From: Candidatus Zhuqueibacterota bacterium
Lineage (GTDB): Bacteria; Zhuqueibacterota; Zhuqueibacteria; Residuimicrobiales; Krinioviventaceae
DNA length: 35,514 nt
Assembly: GCA_016929295.1 (NCBI GenBank)
Contig: JAFGJB010000039.1
Coordinates: forward strand, 1-35,514
Direction: 5' to 3'
Shown in pieces: positions 17,290 through 25,488 of the stretch (positions are counted from its first letter, which is position 1; every line of letters starts with the position of its first letter). A program made the position numbers and the translations under genes. The notes beneath the pieces were generated by a model. It made no database searches. It saw nothing but the letters and a program-made list of their open reading frames with translations, and was not told where the DNA came from.

Positions 17290-18246
17290 CTACTGACCTC
17301 TAAAATTGGGGTAATCGTAATCAAAGCGCCTTTTATAGTAAAAACGGGTGAAAAAAAACAGGCAAGCTAAAAGCACGAAAAAGAGCGGGAATTTCACACA
17401 GATCAACAGCGCAAATGATGCGATGCCTGATTTGATAGCCACGATCGCGGATGCAGTATCGCGTTTGCGGGCAAATCGAATCATAAAGGGCGCTGTCACA
17501 GCACAAACGACAAGCATGAACTCGTTTTTATGCCACATGCCTGCAACCGGCGTCAAAATAAAAAAAAACAGAGATAATAGCGCTGTCGATTTGACGCCAT
17601 ATTTGAGCGGAAACGTCAGCTTGCCGCTCGTCCGGTCTCCTTTCATATCCGGCATTGTCGTCAGCAAATAGAGTGCGGTGTTGAAAAACAGATACGGCAT
17701 GGAATGTGACAACAATCTCGGCGTGGCGGGTTGGCACATCACCCATCCGAGTGCAAATGCCAGCCATCCCATCACCATATTTGCCGCCAATCCCCACAGG
17801 GGTCTGTTTTTAAATGCAAAGGGGGCGAAATTGTACAAATAGGCTGTGACGATGATGAATGCGCAGATCAGGAACAAGAACATCATGTGCAAAAAAAATG
17901 CGCCGACAAGAGCAGCGCCGAGCAGGAGAAAGCTCTCGATATAGCCGGCGCGCGCTGAAATGCAGCCGGTCCCCAGCAAAAAGAGTTTATTATTCATTTC
18001 ATCGCTATGAATATCCTGCAATTGGTTGAGGACAAAACTCCCGGCCATGGCGCAGGAAAATATGAGCAGTCCCGCGACGACGACCGGATTCCACCACTCG
18101 ATATGGATGCCGTGCAAAAAACCGGATAAAAAATCGACGTCGCCCTCTGCTGCCGCATAACCGGCCAAACAGGTCGCCCATCCCGGGAAAAAAAGAATTG
18201 GACGTGTGAGGAACAGGTAGTCAAATAGCTTCAACCGATCACTCAT
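17290..18246 (-). CDS. UbiA-family membrane prenyltransferase
   Basis: A 318-aa polytopic membrane enzyme of the UbiA superfamily, which joins a polyprenyl diphosphate to an acceptor. The first Asp-rich motif NQLQDIHSD (74-82) and the second DMKGD (200-204) coordinate Mg and diphosphate. About eight to nine hydrophobic segments are seen. Candidates are a digeranylgeranylglyceryl phosphate synthase (archaeal ether lipid), MenA or a chlorophyll-synthase-like enzyme; sequence alone does not decide. The start at 18246 overlaps purF by 8 nt; longer in-frame starts lie inside purF. The coupled ferredoxin and reductase downstream suggest that the prenyl chain it attaches is then saturated. Confidence 0.85.
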   Translation of the reverse strand: MSDRLKLFDYLFLTRPILFFPGWATCLAGYAAAEGDVDFLSGFLHGIHIEWWNPVVVAGLLIFSCAMAGSFVLNQLQDIHSDEMNNKLFLLGTGCISARAGYIESFLLLGAALVGAFFLHMMFLFLICAFIIVTAYLYNFAPFAFKNRPLWGLAANMVMGWLAFALGWVMCQPATPRLLSHSMPYLFFNTALYLLTTMPDMKGDRTSGKLTFPLKYGVKSTALLSLFFFILTPVAGMWHKNEFMLVVCAVTAPFMIRFARKRDTASAIVAIKSGIASFALLICVKFPLFFVLLACLFFFTRFYYKRRFDYDYPNFRGQ

Positions 18247-19651
18247 GCTGGTATTTGCCAATTTTTTCTTCAATCTCAATCGGATAGTCGCCGGTGAAGC
18301 AGGCGGTGCAATAGCCGCCGTTTTCATGAGAGACAGAATCGAGGAGTTTTTCTATCGACAGGTAGGCCAGGCTGTCGCAGTCGAGGAATTCGCCAATCTC
18401 TTTGACTGTCTTTTTGCTGGCAATGAGCTCTCCCTTGCTGGGGAAATCCATACCATAATAGCATGGTGAGATGATCGGGGGTGAACTGACCCTGACATGC
18501 ACCTCTTTGGCGCCGGCCTGCCGAATGAGTTTGACGAGCTGTTTCATGGTTGTGCCGCGAACGATCGAGTCCTCCACAACCACAACGCGACGACCATGCA
18601 GGATGCCGCGGACGGCGTTGAATTTGACGCGAACGGCAAAATCACGCATGCGCTGTTGCGGATTGATGAACGTTCGGCCGATATAGTGATTGCGAATGAG
18701 GCCCAACTCGAACTTTAAATCCGAGCGGCGTGAATAGCCGACCGCCGCCGTGTTGCTCGAGTCCGGCACGGAAATGACAATATCTGCATCCGCCGGGCTC
18801 TCCAGCGCCAGATTTTTTCCCAGTTTGCGACGGACCTTATCCACATTCTCATTGAAAATACGACTGTCCGGCCGAGAAAAATAGATGAACTCAAAAATAC
18901 ATTTATGCCCGCTCGTCGCTTCAGCAAACTGGTATCTTTTCAAACCGCGATTGCTGATTTCTATCAGCTCTCCCGGCCGTACGTCGCGAATATAACTGGC
19001 GCGAATGAGATCGAGGGCGCACGTTTCGGACACGACAAAAAAGGCGCCGTCTTTTTTGCCGACGCAAAGTGGACGCACACCATCCGGATCTCGCATGGCG
19101 TAAATCCTGTCTTTCATCATCACGGTGATGGAGTAGGCGCCGCGGATTTGCTGCAGTGCTTCAATGATGCGTCTGTGCATTTCCTTTTTTTGCGAGCGGG
19201 CGATCAAATGGACCAGCACTTCCGTGTCAGTGCTCGTTTGGAAAATGGCACCCCGTTTGACCAGCTCCTTGCGAATGGTGCCCGAGTTGGTAAAGTTGCC
19301 GTTGTGACTGATCGCCAATGATCCACCTTGCATATTGACGACCAGAGGCTGGGCGTTGTGAATCGTGCCACCGCCAGTGGTCGAGTAGCGATTGTGGCCA
19401 ATAGCCATATGTCCCTTCAAACGGCCAAATTTGTGCTGATCGGAAAAAACATCGGCAACAACACCGCGCCCGATGTGCTGAAACATCCTTTCGCCATCAC
19501 CACTGACAATGCCGGCGCTCTCCTGTCCTCGATGCTGCAGCGCATACAGTGCGAGATAGGTTAGATAGGCTGCTTCCGGATGATTGTACGCCGCAACCGT
19601 TCCACAATTGCACTCGGGTTTGTCGATTCTTTGATTCTTACTCGTTTGCAT
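18239..19651 (-). CDS. purF: Amidophosphoribosyltransferase
   Basis: PurF, 470 aa, makes phosphoribosylamine from PRPP and glutamine, the first committed step of purine synthesis. The N-terminal glutaminase nucleophile is probably Cys16 (CGTVAAYNHPEA), which implies removal of a 15-residue propeptide. ALQHRGQESAGI (37-48) is typical. The PRPP-binding motif VVVVEDSIVRGTT lies at about 353-365. Cysteines in GHKCIFEF, SPCYYGMD and YCTACF match the [4Fe-4S] ligands of the Bacillus-type enzyme, so an oxygen-sensitive cluster is expected. The gene starts 8 nt after the YfiM-like gene with AAGG very close to the ATG, and overlaps the prenyltransferase gene. Confidence 0.97.
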   Translation of the reverse strand: MQTSKNQRIDKPECNCGTVAAYNHPEAAYLTYLALYALQHRGQESAGIVSGDGERMFQHIGRGVVADVFSDQHKFGRLKGHMAIGHNRYSTTGGGTIHNAQPLVVNMQGGSLAISHNGNFTNSGTIRKELVKRGAIFQTSTDTEVLVHLIARSQKKEMHRRIIEALQQIRGAYSITVMMKDRIYAMRDPDGVRPLCVGKKDGAFFVVSETCALDLIRASYIRDVRPGELIEISNRGLKRYQFAEATSGHKCIFEFIYFSRPDSRIFNENVDKVRRKLGKNLALESPADADIVISVPDSSNTAAVGYSRRSDLKFELGLIRNHYIGRTFINPQQRMRDFAVRVKFNAVRGILHGRRVVVVEDSIVRGTTMKQLVKLIRQAGAKEVHVRVSSPPIISPCYYGMDFPSKGELIASKKTVKEIGEFLDCDSLAYLSIEKLLDSVSHENGGYCTACFTGDYPIEIEEKIGKYQHE

Positions 19652-19659
19652 AGCCTTTT

Positions 19660-20040
19660 CTATAGAGATGATATGTTCAATATTAAAAAGCCGACAGCAA
19701 TGCCCGCGACATCTGCCACAATATCTTTGAAACTTGGTGTGCCCTTACCGCTCACCCCGTCATAAATTTCTTTGGCTAATCCGATAGTAAATGAGAAACT
19801 CACAGCCGAAAGGGTGGCTGCCTCATGCGTTTGATCAAGCTCCTGTTTCATTACATAGTAGGAAAAACCGGTTAAAAACGCACTGCTCATGAAATGATGT
19901 GCTTTATCCTGACCGAACCACTGGTCATGCACTGGATGATGGAGGGCGCAGGACGAGCTGTCTGCTGCGCCCGGCGAGGATTGCGCCCACGCCGGCGCCG
20001 TCAGTGCCAGCAATAAAACAAAAGGCATCGCCAATTTCAT
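19660..20040 (-). CDS. YfiM / DUF2279-like exported protein
   Basis: A 126-aa protein with a signal peptide (about 1-19, ending TAPAWA). The mature part has QDKAHHFMSSAF, a hydrophobic stretch with TGFSYYVM, then KEIYDGVSGKGTPSFKDI and a final hydrophobic segment VADVAGIAVGFLIL. This KAHHF...KEIYD...S.KD...D..G pattern is that of the YfiM / DUF2279 family, small envelope proteins of unknown function. It starts 1 nt after the HD hydrolase stop, so translation is probably coupled, and lies 8 nt before purF. The function is not known. Confidence 0.75.
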   Translation of the reverse strand: MKLAMPFVLLLALTAPAWAQSSPGAADSSSCALHHPVHDQWFGQDKAHHFMSSAFLTGFSYYVMKQELDQTHEAATLSAVSFSFTIGLAKEIYDGVSGKGTPSFKDIVADVAGIAVGFLILNISSL

Positions 20041-20041
20041 C

Positions 20042-20587
20042 TCAAAGGCCCAACTCGTCGCTGATTCTTTGCATGCCGCGCAATGATAGAGTGGTGAACT
20101 CTAGCAGCGACAATCCAAAAGTTTCGCACGATTTGATCTGCTCCCGATTGGCGCCGCGCGCAAAGGATTTTTCTTTGAAGCGTCGTAAAATAAAGTCACT
20201 GTCGATCGCGGCCAGCTTTTTATCGGGATGCATGAGCGCCGCCGCGACAATCAAACCGGTGATCGGATCAGCCGCATAAAGAGCGCGATCGAGCAGAGTC
20301 TCGTGCGGCACGAGATTGTTGTGACCTTTAATCGCATGGACAATCTGGTCCGCGATATCATAGTCTTGCAGAATTTTTTCTGTGACAAGTGTGTGCTGCT
20401 CAGGCGTGTTCATCGTCTCCTCGTAGTCGAGATCATGCAGCAGACCGGTCAGCCCCCATTCCTCAACGTCTTGCGTAAAAAAGAGAGCCAGTTCGCGCAT
20501 GACCGCTTCGACGGCCAACACGTGCTTGAATAAATTCTTGTTGGAAAAACGAGGTCGGACGAGATTGTAGGCTTGTTCACGCGTCAT
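20042..20587 (-). CDS. HD-domain phosphohydrolase (HDIG type)
   Basis: A 181-aa single-domain HD protein. Metal ligands are visible as His22 (NLFKHVLAVE), His51-Asp52 (LLHDLDYE), His66 (PEQHTLV), a later His in KGHNN and Asp in YAADPITG. This order is that of the metal-dependent phosphohydrolases, which act on nucleotides or similar substrates; the substrate here is unknown. The frame is open to a TTG at 20608 without a ribosome binding site, so ATG at 20587 is preferred. It lies 74 nt after the transporter gene and 1 nt before the YfiM-like gene. Confidence 0.85.
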   Translation of the reverse strand: MTREQAYNLVRPRFSNKNLFKHVLAVEAVMRELALFFTQDVEEWGLTGLLHDLDYEETMNTPEQHTLVTEKILQDYDIADQIVHAIKGHNNLVPHETLLDRALYAADPITGLIVAAALMHPDKKLAAIDSDFILRRFKEKSFARGANREQIKSCETFGLSLLEFTTLSLRGMQRISDELGL

Positions 20588-20661
20588 GGATGCACCCGAA
20601 TATGGCAAAAAAGCTGGTCACTGCTAGAAAAGCAAATGACAAACAGGCCATTGATTTTAGG

Positions 20662-22035
20662 TCAAAAATAGTTTTTGGTGACGACAATATAAACAAAAAT
20701 AGCAAATATTGCAACGGGGCAGATGAAGCGGATGAGGAACGTCCAGATCTTGCGAAAAAAGAAGACGTTGCCGCCTTCTTCGACCTCAGCGCGAACGCCG
20801 GCGATTCCCCATTTATAGCCGACAAAAATTGCAATGAGCAAGGCGCCGAGGGTGAGGGAATAATTGCCCAGGGAAATATTCATCAAATCGAGGAAGCCGA
20901 GACCAATTCGCGGCAGCCTGGAAAGCCATGCAACGCCGCCGAATGACAAGGCGGCCGGGATGCCGAGCACAAATGCCAAAGATGACATAAACAGTGCAGC
21001 GGGCTTGCGTCGCCACTTTTTCTCATCGACCATATACGCGACCGTGACTTCAAGCAGCGAGATCGTTGATGTGAGCGCTGCGACGGCCAATAACAGGAAA
21101 AAGCCGGTGCCAAAGAATGTGCCGAGAGGTATTTCCGGAAAGATCGTCGGCAAGACGATGAAAACGAGCCCGGGGCCGCCGGCCGGATCAAGTCCCATGG
21201 AAAACAGAGCAGGAAAAATTAAAAATCCGGCGATCACGGCGACCAGAGTGTCAAAAAAGCAGACCCACCCGGCGGAGACGATGATATTCTCACGTTTTCC
21301 AAGATAGCTGCCATAGGTGATCATCGCACCCATGCCGAGGCTGAGCGAGAACAACGCCTGACCAAGCGCCATGGCAACGGCGCCGCCATCGATTTTAGAA
21401 AAATCCGGTTTTAAGTAAAATTCAAGGCCTTTGCGTGCTCCCTCCAGCGTGACGGAACGAAGCGTCAGGATGACCAACAGTGCAAGCAGGAGCGGCATCA
21501 ATATCTTGACCCAGCGTTCGATGCCGGAGGAGATGCCTCCCATCACGACGATGGTCGTCAGCAGAAGAAAGACAAAAAGATAGCCGATGCTCATGGCCGG
21601 ATGACTGACAAATCGATTGAAAATCTCGATCGACTCCTCGGGTGTCAGCGTCCGGGAAAATGCACCGAACAAGGTCTTGATAAAATAGCCAAAGGTCCAG
21701 CCGGCGATGACAGAATAATAGGAGAGAATGCCGATGCCGGTGGCGACGCCGAGAAATCCGACGAGATACCATAATCCTTTTGGCGCAATCCTGCGGAATG
21801 CACCGACAGGATTACGCCGGGCGTGACGACCAACGACCACTTCGGCAACCATCACCGGCATGCCAATCAAGAGAACAAACAGGATGTACAACACGACAAA
21901 TGCCGCGCCACCATTTTGACCGGTGACGTAGGGGAATCGCCAGATATTGCCAAGCCCGACAGCTGATCCGGCGGCCGCCAGCACAAATCCGATCCGTGAT
22001 CCCCAGGCATCGCGCTCATGTGAAGCGTGCTGCAA
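20662..22035 (-). CDS. Sodium-dependent transporter, NSS (SNF/LeuT) family
   Basis: A 457-aa polytopic transporter of the neurotransmitter:sodium symporter family, which couples sodium influx to uptake of amino acids or related compounds at the inner membrane. The family hallmark GSAVGLGNIWRFPYV (about 18-32) forms the unwound first helix with the sodium and substrate sites; NGGAAF follows. About eleven to twelve hydrophobic segments are seen, as usual for bacterial members. The start is TTG at 22035: it has AAGGAG six nt upstream and no ATG lies nearby in frame. The substrate cannot be told. It follows the DUF5683 gene by 43 nt. Confidence 0.92.
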   Translation of the reverse strand: MQHASHERDAWGSRIGFVLAAAGSAVGLGNIWRFPYVTGQNGGAAFVVLYILFVLLIGMPVMVAEVVVGRHARRNPVGAFRRIAPKGLWYLVGFLGVATGIGILSYYSVIAGWTFGYFIKTLFGAFSRTLTPEESIEIFNRFVSHPAMSIGYLFVFLLLTTIVVMGGISSGIERWVKILMPLLLALLVILTLRSVTLEGARKGLEFYLKPDFSKIDGGAVAMALGQALFSLSLGMGAMITYGSYLGKRENIIVSAGWVCFFDTLVAVIAGFLIFPALFSMGLDPAGGPGLVFIVLPTIFPEIPLGTFFGTGFFLLLAVAALTSTISLLEVTVAYMVDEKKWRRKPAALFMSSLAFVLGIPAALSFGGVAWLSRLPRIGLGFLDLMNISLGNYSLTLGALLIAIFVGYKWGIAGVRAEVEEGGNVFFFRKIWTFLIRFICPVAIFAIFVYIVVTKNYF

Positions 22036-22078
22036 AACGTTCTCCTTTGAATGAAATGACGCTCTCTGTTGAGTTGAA

Positions 22079-22594
22079 TCACTTTATCTGCAAAGACAAT
22101 CGCACCATCAAAGCCGAAGACTTGATACGAGGGAATAGCTCAGGCTCGTCGGATATAAAAAATGTCAATTCCGGCGATTCATCAAATCCAAACAAATGAG
22201 CGTCCACATACGCATCAACCATGCTGTATAAAATGGTCGCGCCCAACAGCCAAAACGATAAATTTCTGTTATCGATATAATAGAGAAACTCTTCCTCTGT
22301 CGCCGCCTCCTGCGCCCAGCGGTTGAGCACAATCGCATTGGCGACCAGGCCGATTTCAGCGCCGCCTATGATGATGCCCTTGAACCACTTGCCATTATAA
22401 AACTGGCCCCATCCGGGCAGGAAAATCGAGCGCAGCATGGCGCCGGTCGGATTTTTTGCAGCCGAATCAGGCATCGCCGTGACAATCGTCGAATCAGCGG
22501 CGAGCCTCGGAGATTGGTCTGCCTGCACTGCTGCGGCATGTGGCACAACAAAAAATAAACACGCAATAGTGACCGAACAACTCCATCCGTTCAT
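22079..22594 (-). CDS. DUF5683-type membrane protein
   Basis: A 171-aa protein with a signal peptide (about 1-25, ending AAAVQA). The core MLRSIFLPGWGQFYNGKW (about 54-71) followed by hydrophobic KGIIIGGAEIGLVANAIVL and a second hydrophobic stretch LLGATILYSMVDAYVDAH is the DUF5683 pattern, common in FCB bacteria and of unknown function. The ATG at 22594 has AGGTG six nt upstream. It is first after a 150-nt gap, so a promoter may lie in that gap. A role in the envelope is inferred from export only. Confidence 0.8.
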   Translation of the reverse strand: MNGWSCSVTIACLFFVVPHAAAVQADQSPRLAADSTIVTAMPDSAAKNPTGAMLRSIFLPGWGQFYNGKWFKGIIIGGAEIGLVANAIVLNRWAQEAATEEEFLYYIDNRNLSFWLLGATILYSMVDAYVDAHLFGFDESPELTFFISDEPELFPRIKSSALMVRLSLQIK

Positions 22595-22744
22595 CTATTC
22601 ACCTGACATCGTGACGTCCGCGAATTGAGGGCGCAGCCGGCGAGCGCTCGCCTCGGAACTGTTAAAGAGACACTTGTTTAGCATCACATAAAGATGCCGC
22701 CACTCTACAACGAGATGGCATTATGGCGATAGATGACAAAACTG
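22595..22744. other. 150-nt spacer with palindromes, no gene
   Basis: It holds a perfect 14-bp palindrome GGCGAGCGCTCGCC (22639-22652) and a looser stem CATAA-ATGCC / GGCAT-TATG farther right. Neither is followed by a T-run on the minus strand, so I do not call a terminator. No clear sigma70 promoter was found. Confidence 0.5.
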
Positions 22745-24085
22745 TCAAAGCGCGAACGATGAGTGAGGCTGATCATGACCGGACGAATAGTATTTTGTGA
22801 ATACACTCACCAGTTTTTGCTGCTCCGGCGAAGGCGCATGCTCTGCATAAGCAAACATCAAATCGGTCAATGTATAGGACGATAAAAAGGAAAGATCGCC
22901 GGGACGAAGTTTGTCCTTCTGCTCATCTTCTAAAATGAGCAGCAGCCGATCGAGACGGATTTTCTTCAATGCCGCGACAAAAAAATCATCAAAATCAGTG
23001 CTGGCGCCGCGATTGATGATCTTGAGGACTTTGGCAAAATTCATCCGGTCCCGATAAGGCCTTGGCGACGTCAGCGCATCGAAGACATCGCATACGGCGA
23101 GAATTTTCGCCAACTTGGGGATCTCATCACCGCGCAATCCACGTGGATAGCCGCTGCCGTCAAATTTTTCGTGATGCGCACCGGCTATTTCAGGCACGTC
23201 TTTGAGTTTTCCCGAAAAGTTTATCTTTTGTAAAATGAGCCGGGTGAACTCGGGATGGCGCTGGATATGCTCAAACTCCTCCTTTGTGAGACTCCCCTTT
23301 TTTGTCAGCACCGCCTCGCGCACGGCGATTTTGCCATAGTCGTGCAGCAGCGCCGCGGTTCTCAGCACCTCTCGCTCCACGTCGGTCAATTTGACAACCT
23401 GGGCGATCTCGTCAGCATACATGGCAATGCGTTTTGAATGGCCCGCCGTCATGGGATCGCGCGCATCAATCGTGGTTGCCAGCGTCTCTATAAAACTGTC
23501 AAATGTTTTTTTCTGCTCCTCATAGAGCTGGGCATTCTCGATCTGCCCGGCGGCAATGGCGCCAATGGCATCGAGCAACTCTTCGTCATCGCCGGTGAAG
23601 GGACCGCCGAATTTATTGAGCGCCTGAAAAACGCCAATGATGTTGCGCATTTTGTTGCGCATCGGGATTGTCAGCATATTGCGCGTGTGATAGCCGGTCT
23701 GCTTGTCGATGTTGGGATTGAAGCGGTGGTCGGCATACGCATCCGGAATATTCAGCGTTTCGCCGGTTGTTGCGACATAGCCGGCGATGCCGAGATGGCT
23801 CGGAAAACGAATCGCGTCGCCGCCGTGCGCCACTTGCGCCCATAGCTCCTGGTTTTCGTCATCCATGATAAAGACAGAACAGCGATCACAGTTGAGGACA
23901 TTTTTCACTTCATCCATTGTGCGCAACAGCAGGCGATCGATCGTCAGCTCGCGCGTAATGTTGCGCGTGACGTTGAAGAGAAGCCGCAGTCTCTCGTGTT
24001 GCTTGCGGTACTGTTCCAACTCGCGCAGCAGTCTCTTGTAAGACTTTTCATCAACAACCCTATTCAGCATCGCCTGTTCGTTCAT
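22745..24085 (-). CDS. GAF / HD-GYP domain protein, predicted cyclic-di-GMP phosphodiesterase
   Basis: A 446-aa cytosolic signalling protein. A coiled start (about 12-45) leads to a GAF sensor domain (about 45-185), then a helical linker and an HD-GYP domain (about 195-385), which in this family hydrolyses cyclic di-GMP. The metal and signature residues are intact: His216, His248-Asp249 in HDYGKI, His277, His304-His305 and GYP at 312-314, with Asp333 and Asp336 after. A further helical part of about 60 residues ends the protein. Its ligand is unknown. The next gene upstream, the small membrane protein, ends 9 nt before its start. Confidence 0.93.
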   Translation of the reverse strand: MNEQAMLNRVVDEKSYKRLLRELEQYRKQHERLRLLFNVTRNITRELTIDRLLLRTMDEVKNVLNCDRCSVFIMDDENQELWAQVAHGGDAIRFPSHLGIAGYVATTGETLNIPDAYADHRFNPNIDKQTGYHTRNMLTIPMRNKMRNIIGVFQALNKFGGPFTGDDEELLDAIGAIAAGQIENAQLYEEQKKTFDSFIETLATTIDARDPMTAGHSKRIAMYADEIAQVVKLTDVEREVLRTAALLHDYGKIAVREAVLTKKGSLTKEEFEHIQRHPEFTRLILQKINFSGKLKDVPEIAGAHHEKFDGSGYPRGLRGDEIPKLAKILAVCDVFDALTSPRPYRDRMNFAKVLKIINRGASTDFDDFFVAALKKIRLDRLLLILEDEQKDKLRPGDLSFLSSYTLTDLMFAYAEHAPSPEQQKLVSVFTKYYSSGHDQPHSSFAL

Positions 24086-24094
24086 ATCACCGGT

Positions 24095-24265
24095 CTACTT
24101 TATTTCTTTGTAATCGACATCCTCAACATCTTCTTTTGAGAGATCGAGCGATTCCTTTTTCGACTCTCCCTTGATATCAACCGTATGCCTTGGCGATCTG
24201 ATCAGACCACCGATGACGCGCGCCGCAAGATAGAGCGCCATTCCGAGGAACAGTAATCTTAACAT
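24095..24265 (-). CDS. Small membrane-anchored protein of 56 aa
   Basis: ATG at 24265 to TAG at 24095. The first 22 residues are hydrophobic (MLRLLFLGMALYLAARVIGG), followed by RSPRH and then a charged, lysine/glutamate-rich tail ending EDVEDVDYKEIK. This resembles the DUF4834-type small proteins of FCB bacteria: one N-terminal helix and a short acidic tail with a VDY/FKEI-like end. The likely topology is a single membrane anchor with the tail in the cytosol. It lies between the nucleoside kinase (57 nt away) and the HD-GYP gene (9 nt). Only a weak ribosome binding site (GTGGAT) is seen. The function is unknown. Confidence 0.7.
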   Translation of the reverse strand: MLRLLFLGMALYLAARVIGGLIRSPRHTVDIKGESKKESLDLSKEDVEDVDYKEIK

Positions 24266-24322
24266 AAAATATCCACTAACCCTTTCAGAAAGAGTGCATC
24301 TCTCTCAGTGCTGAGCGGTCGA

Positions 24323-24964
24323 TCAAGTGGCGGGCGAATAATATTCGATGCCGGAATGCGACCGCATGATCTGATTGACCAGGTCAAGAAAATCCTGACG
24401 GGAATTGACAAAATCAATTTCTGTGGCGTTGATGACCAGGAGAGGCGTATCATTATAATGGAAGAAAAATCTGTTGTACGCTTCATTCAATGACTTGATA
24501 TAGTCGGCTGAAATGCTTTTTTCATATGAACGACCGCGTTTGCGGATATTTTCCAGCAAACGTCCGTTTGTCGATTGCAGATAAACGACGAGGTCAGGTT
24601 TTGGGACATCTCTTTCAAGAAGGGAGGCCACGCGGTCGTAGAGAAACAGTTCGCGATCTTCAAGATTCAAATGTGCGAAAATTCGATCTTTGGCAAAAAG
24701 ATAATCGGCGATGGTGTACTCGTGAAAAAGATCGGTCTGAAAGCTCTCCTGTTGCTGCCGATAGCGACTGAGCAAGAAAAACAGCTGCGTTTGAAAGGCA
24801 AAACGACGCGGCTCCCGATAAAAATCCTGCAGGAATGGATTCTCTTCCGGCTGTTCGTAAATCATTTGTGCATTGAGGTATTCACCCATCAAAGTCGTCA
24901 GGCTCGTTTTTCCGACGCCAATAACACCTTCAATGCACACATATTTTGGCTCAGCCACGTTCAA
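24323..24964 (-). CDS. Deoxynucleoside kinase family protein
   Basis: A 213-aa enzyme of the deoxynucleoside kinase family (dGK/dAK type), which phosphorylates deoxynucleosides with ATP in salvage. The P-loop is GVIGVGKT (13-20). EQPEENPFLQDFY (about 38-50) carries the family's substrate-binding glutamate and following motif, and DRVASLLERD (about 108-117) matches the DRS-like motif. The lid region may be RKRGRSYEKSIS (about 138-149). The purine or pyrimidine preference is not clear. It starts inside the last 4 nt of folK (ATGA), so the two are coupled. Confidence 0.88.
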   Translation of the reverse strand: MNVAEPKYVCIEGVIGVGKTSLTTLMGEYLNAQMIYEQPEENPFLQDFYREPRRFAFQTQLFFLLSRYRQQQESFQTDLFHEYTIADYLFAKDRIFAHLNLEDRELFLYDRVASLLERDVPKPDLVVYLQSTNGRLLENIRKRGRSYEKSISADYIKSLNEAYNRFFFHYNDTPLLVINATEIDFVNSRQDFLDLVNQIMRSHSGIEYYSPAT

Positions 24965-25488
24965 ACCTCTTTTAATTTCTCTTTAACGTCAGCGGACGTC
25001 ATAAAAAGGTCGACCCTGCTCTTGTCCGTCGTTGCTGCTAATAACTGTCCAATCCGCTTGCCGGTTCCCGGGACATGATCATCTTGAGCAATTTCCGCGA
25101 GCGGTACAAGCACGAAGCGTCTGTTTTGGATCTCGGGATGAGGAATCGTCAATTCGTCGGATACCAGGACAAGATCACCGTACAAAAGAATATCGAGATC
25201 AATGGTGCGGGGTCCCCATCGGATCTCTCGCGTGCGGCCTAATCTCTTCTCGACGGTTTGCAGGCGTCGCAACAATCTCAGCGGACGCAAACGAGTGAAC
25301 ACTGCCACGACGCCGTTGATGAAATCGGCCTGCTCCTCGTATCCGACGGCCTCGGTCTCGTAAAGACTTGAAACACTGCAAATCGACAGTCCGGGAGACG
25401 CTTGCAAGAGAGACAGGGCGCTCAGTACCGTGCGCAATCGCTCGCCAACATTTGATCCAAATCCAATGTATGCGAGCCATTCACTCAC
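24961..25488 (-). CDS. folK: 2-amino-4-hydroxy-6-hydroxymethyldihydropteridine pyrophosphokinase
   Basis: FolK (HPPK), 175 aa, transfers pyrophosphate from ATP to 6-hydroxymethyl-dihydropterin in folate synthesis. Clear signatures are YIGFGSNVG near the start, YETEAVGYEEQADFIN (43-58), and RWGPRTIDLDILLYGD (90-105), with Mg-binding Asp97 and Asp99. IPHPEIQNRRFVLVPL follows. The length is normal. It overlaps folB by 8 nt upstream and the kinase gene by 4 nt downstream. Confidence 0.96.
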   Translation of the reverse strand: MSEWLAYIGFGSNVGERLRTVLSALSLLQASPGLSICSVSSLYETEAVGYEEQADFINGVVAVFTRLRPLRLLRRLQTVEKRLGRTREIRWGPRTIDLDILLYGDLVLVSDELTIPHPEIQNRRFVLVPLAEIAQDDHVPGTGKRIGQLLAATTDKSRVDLFMTSADVKEKLKEV

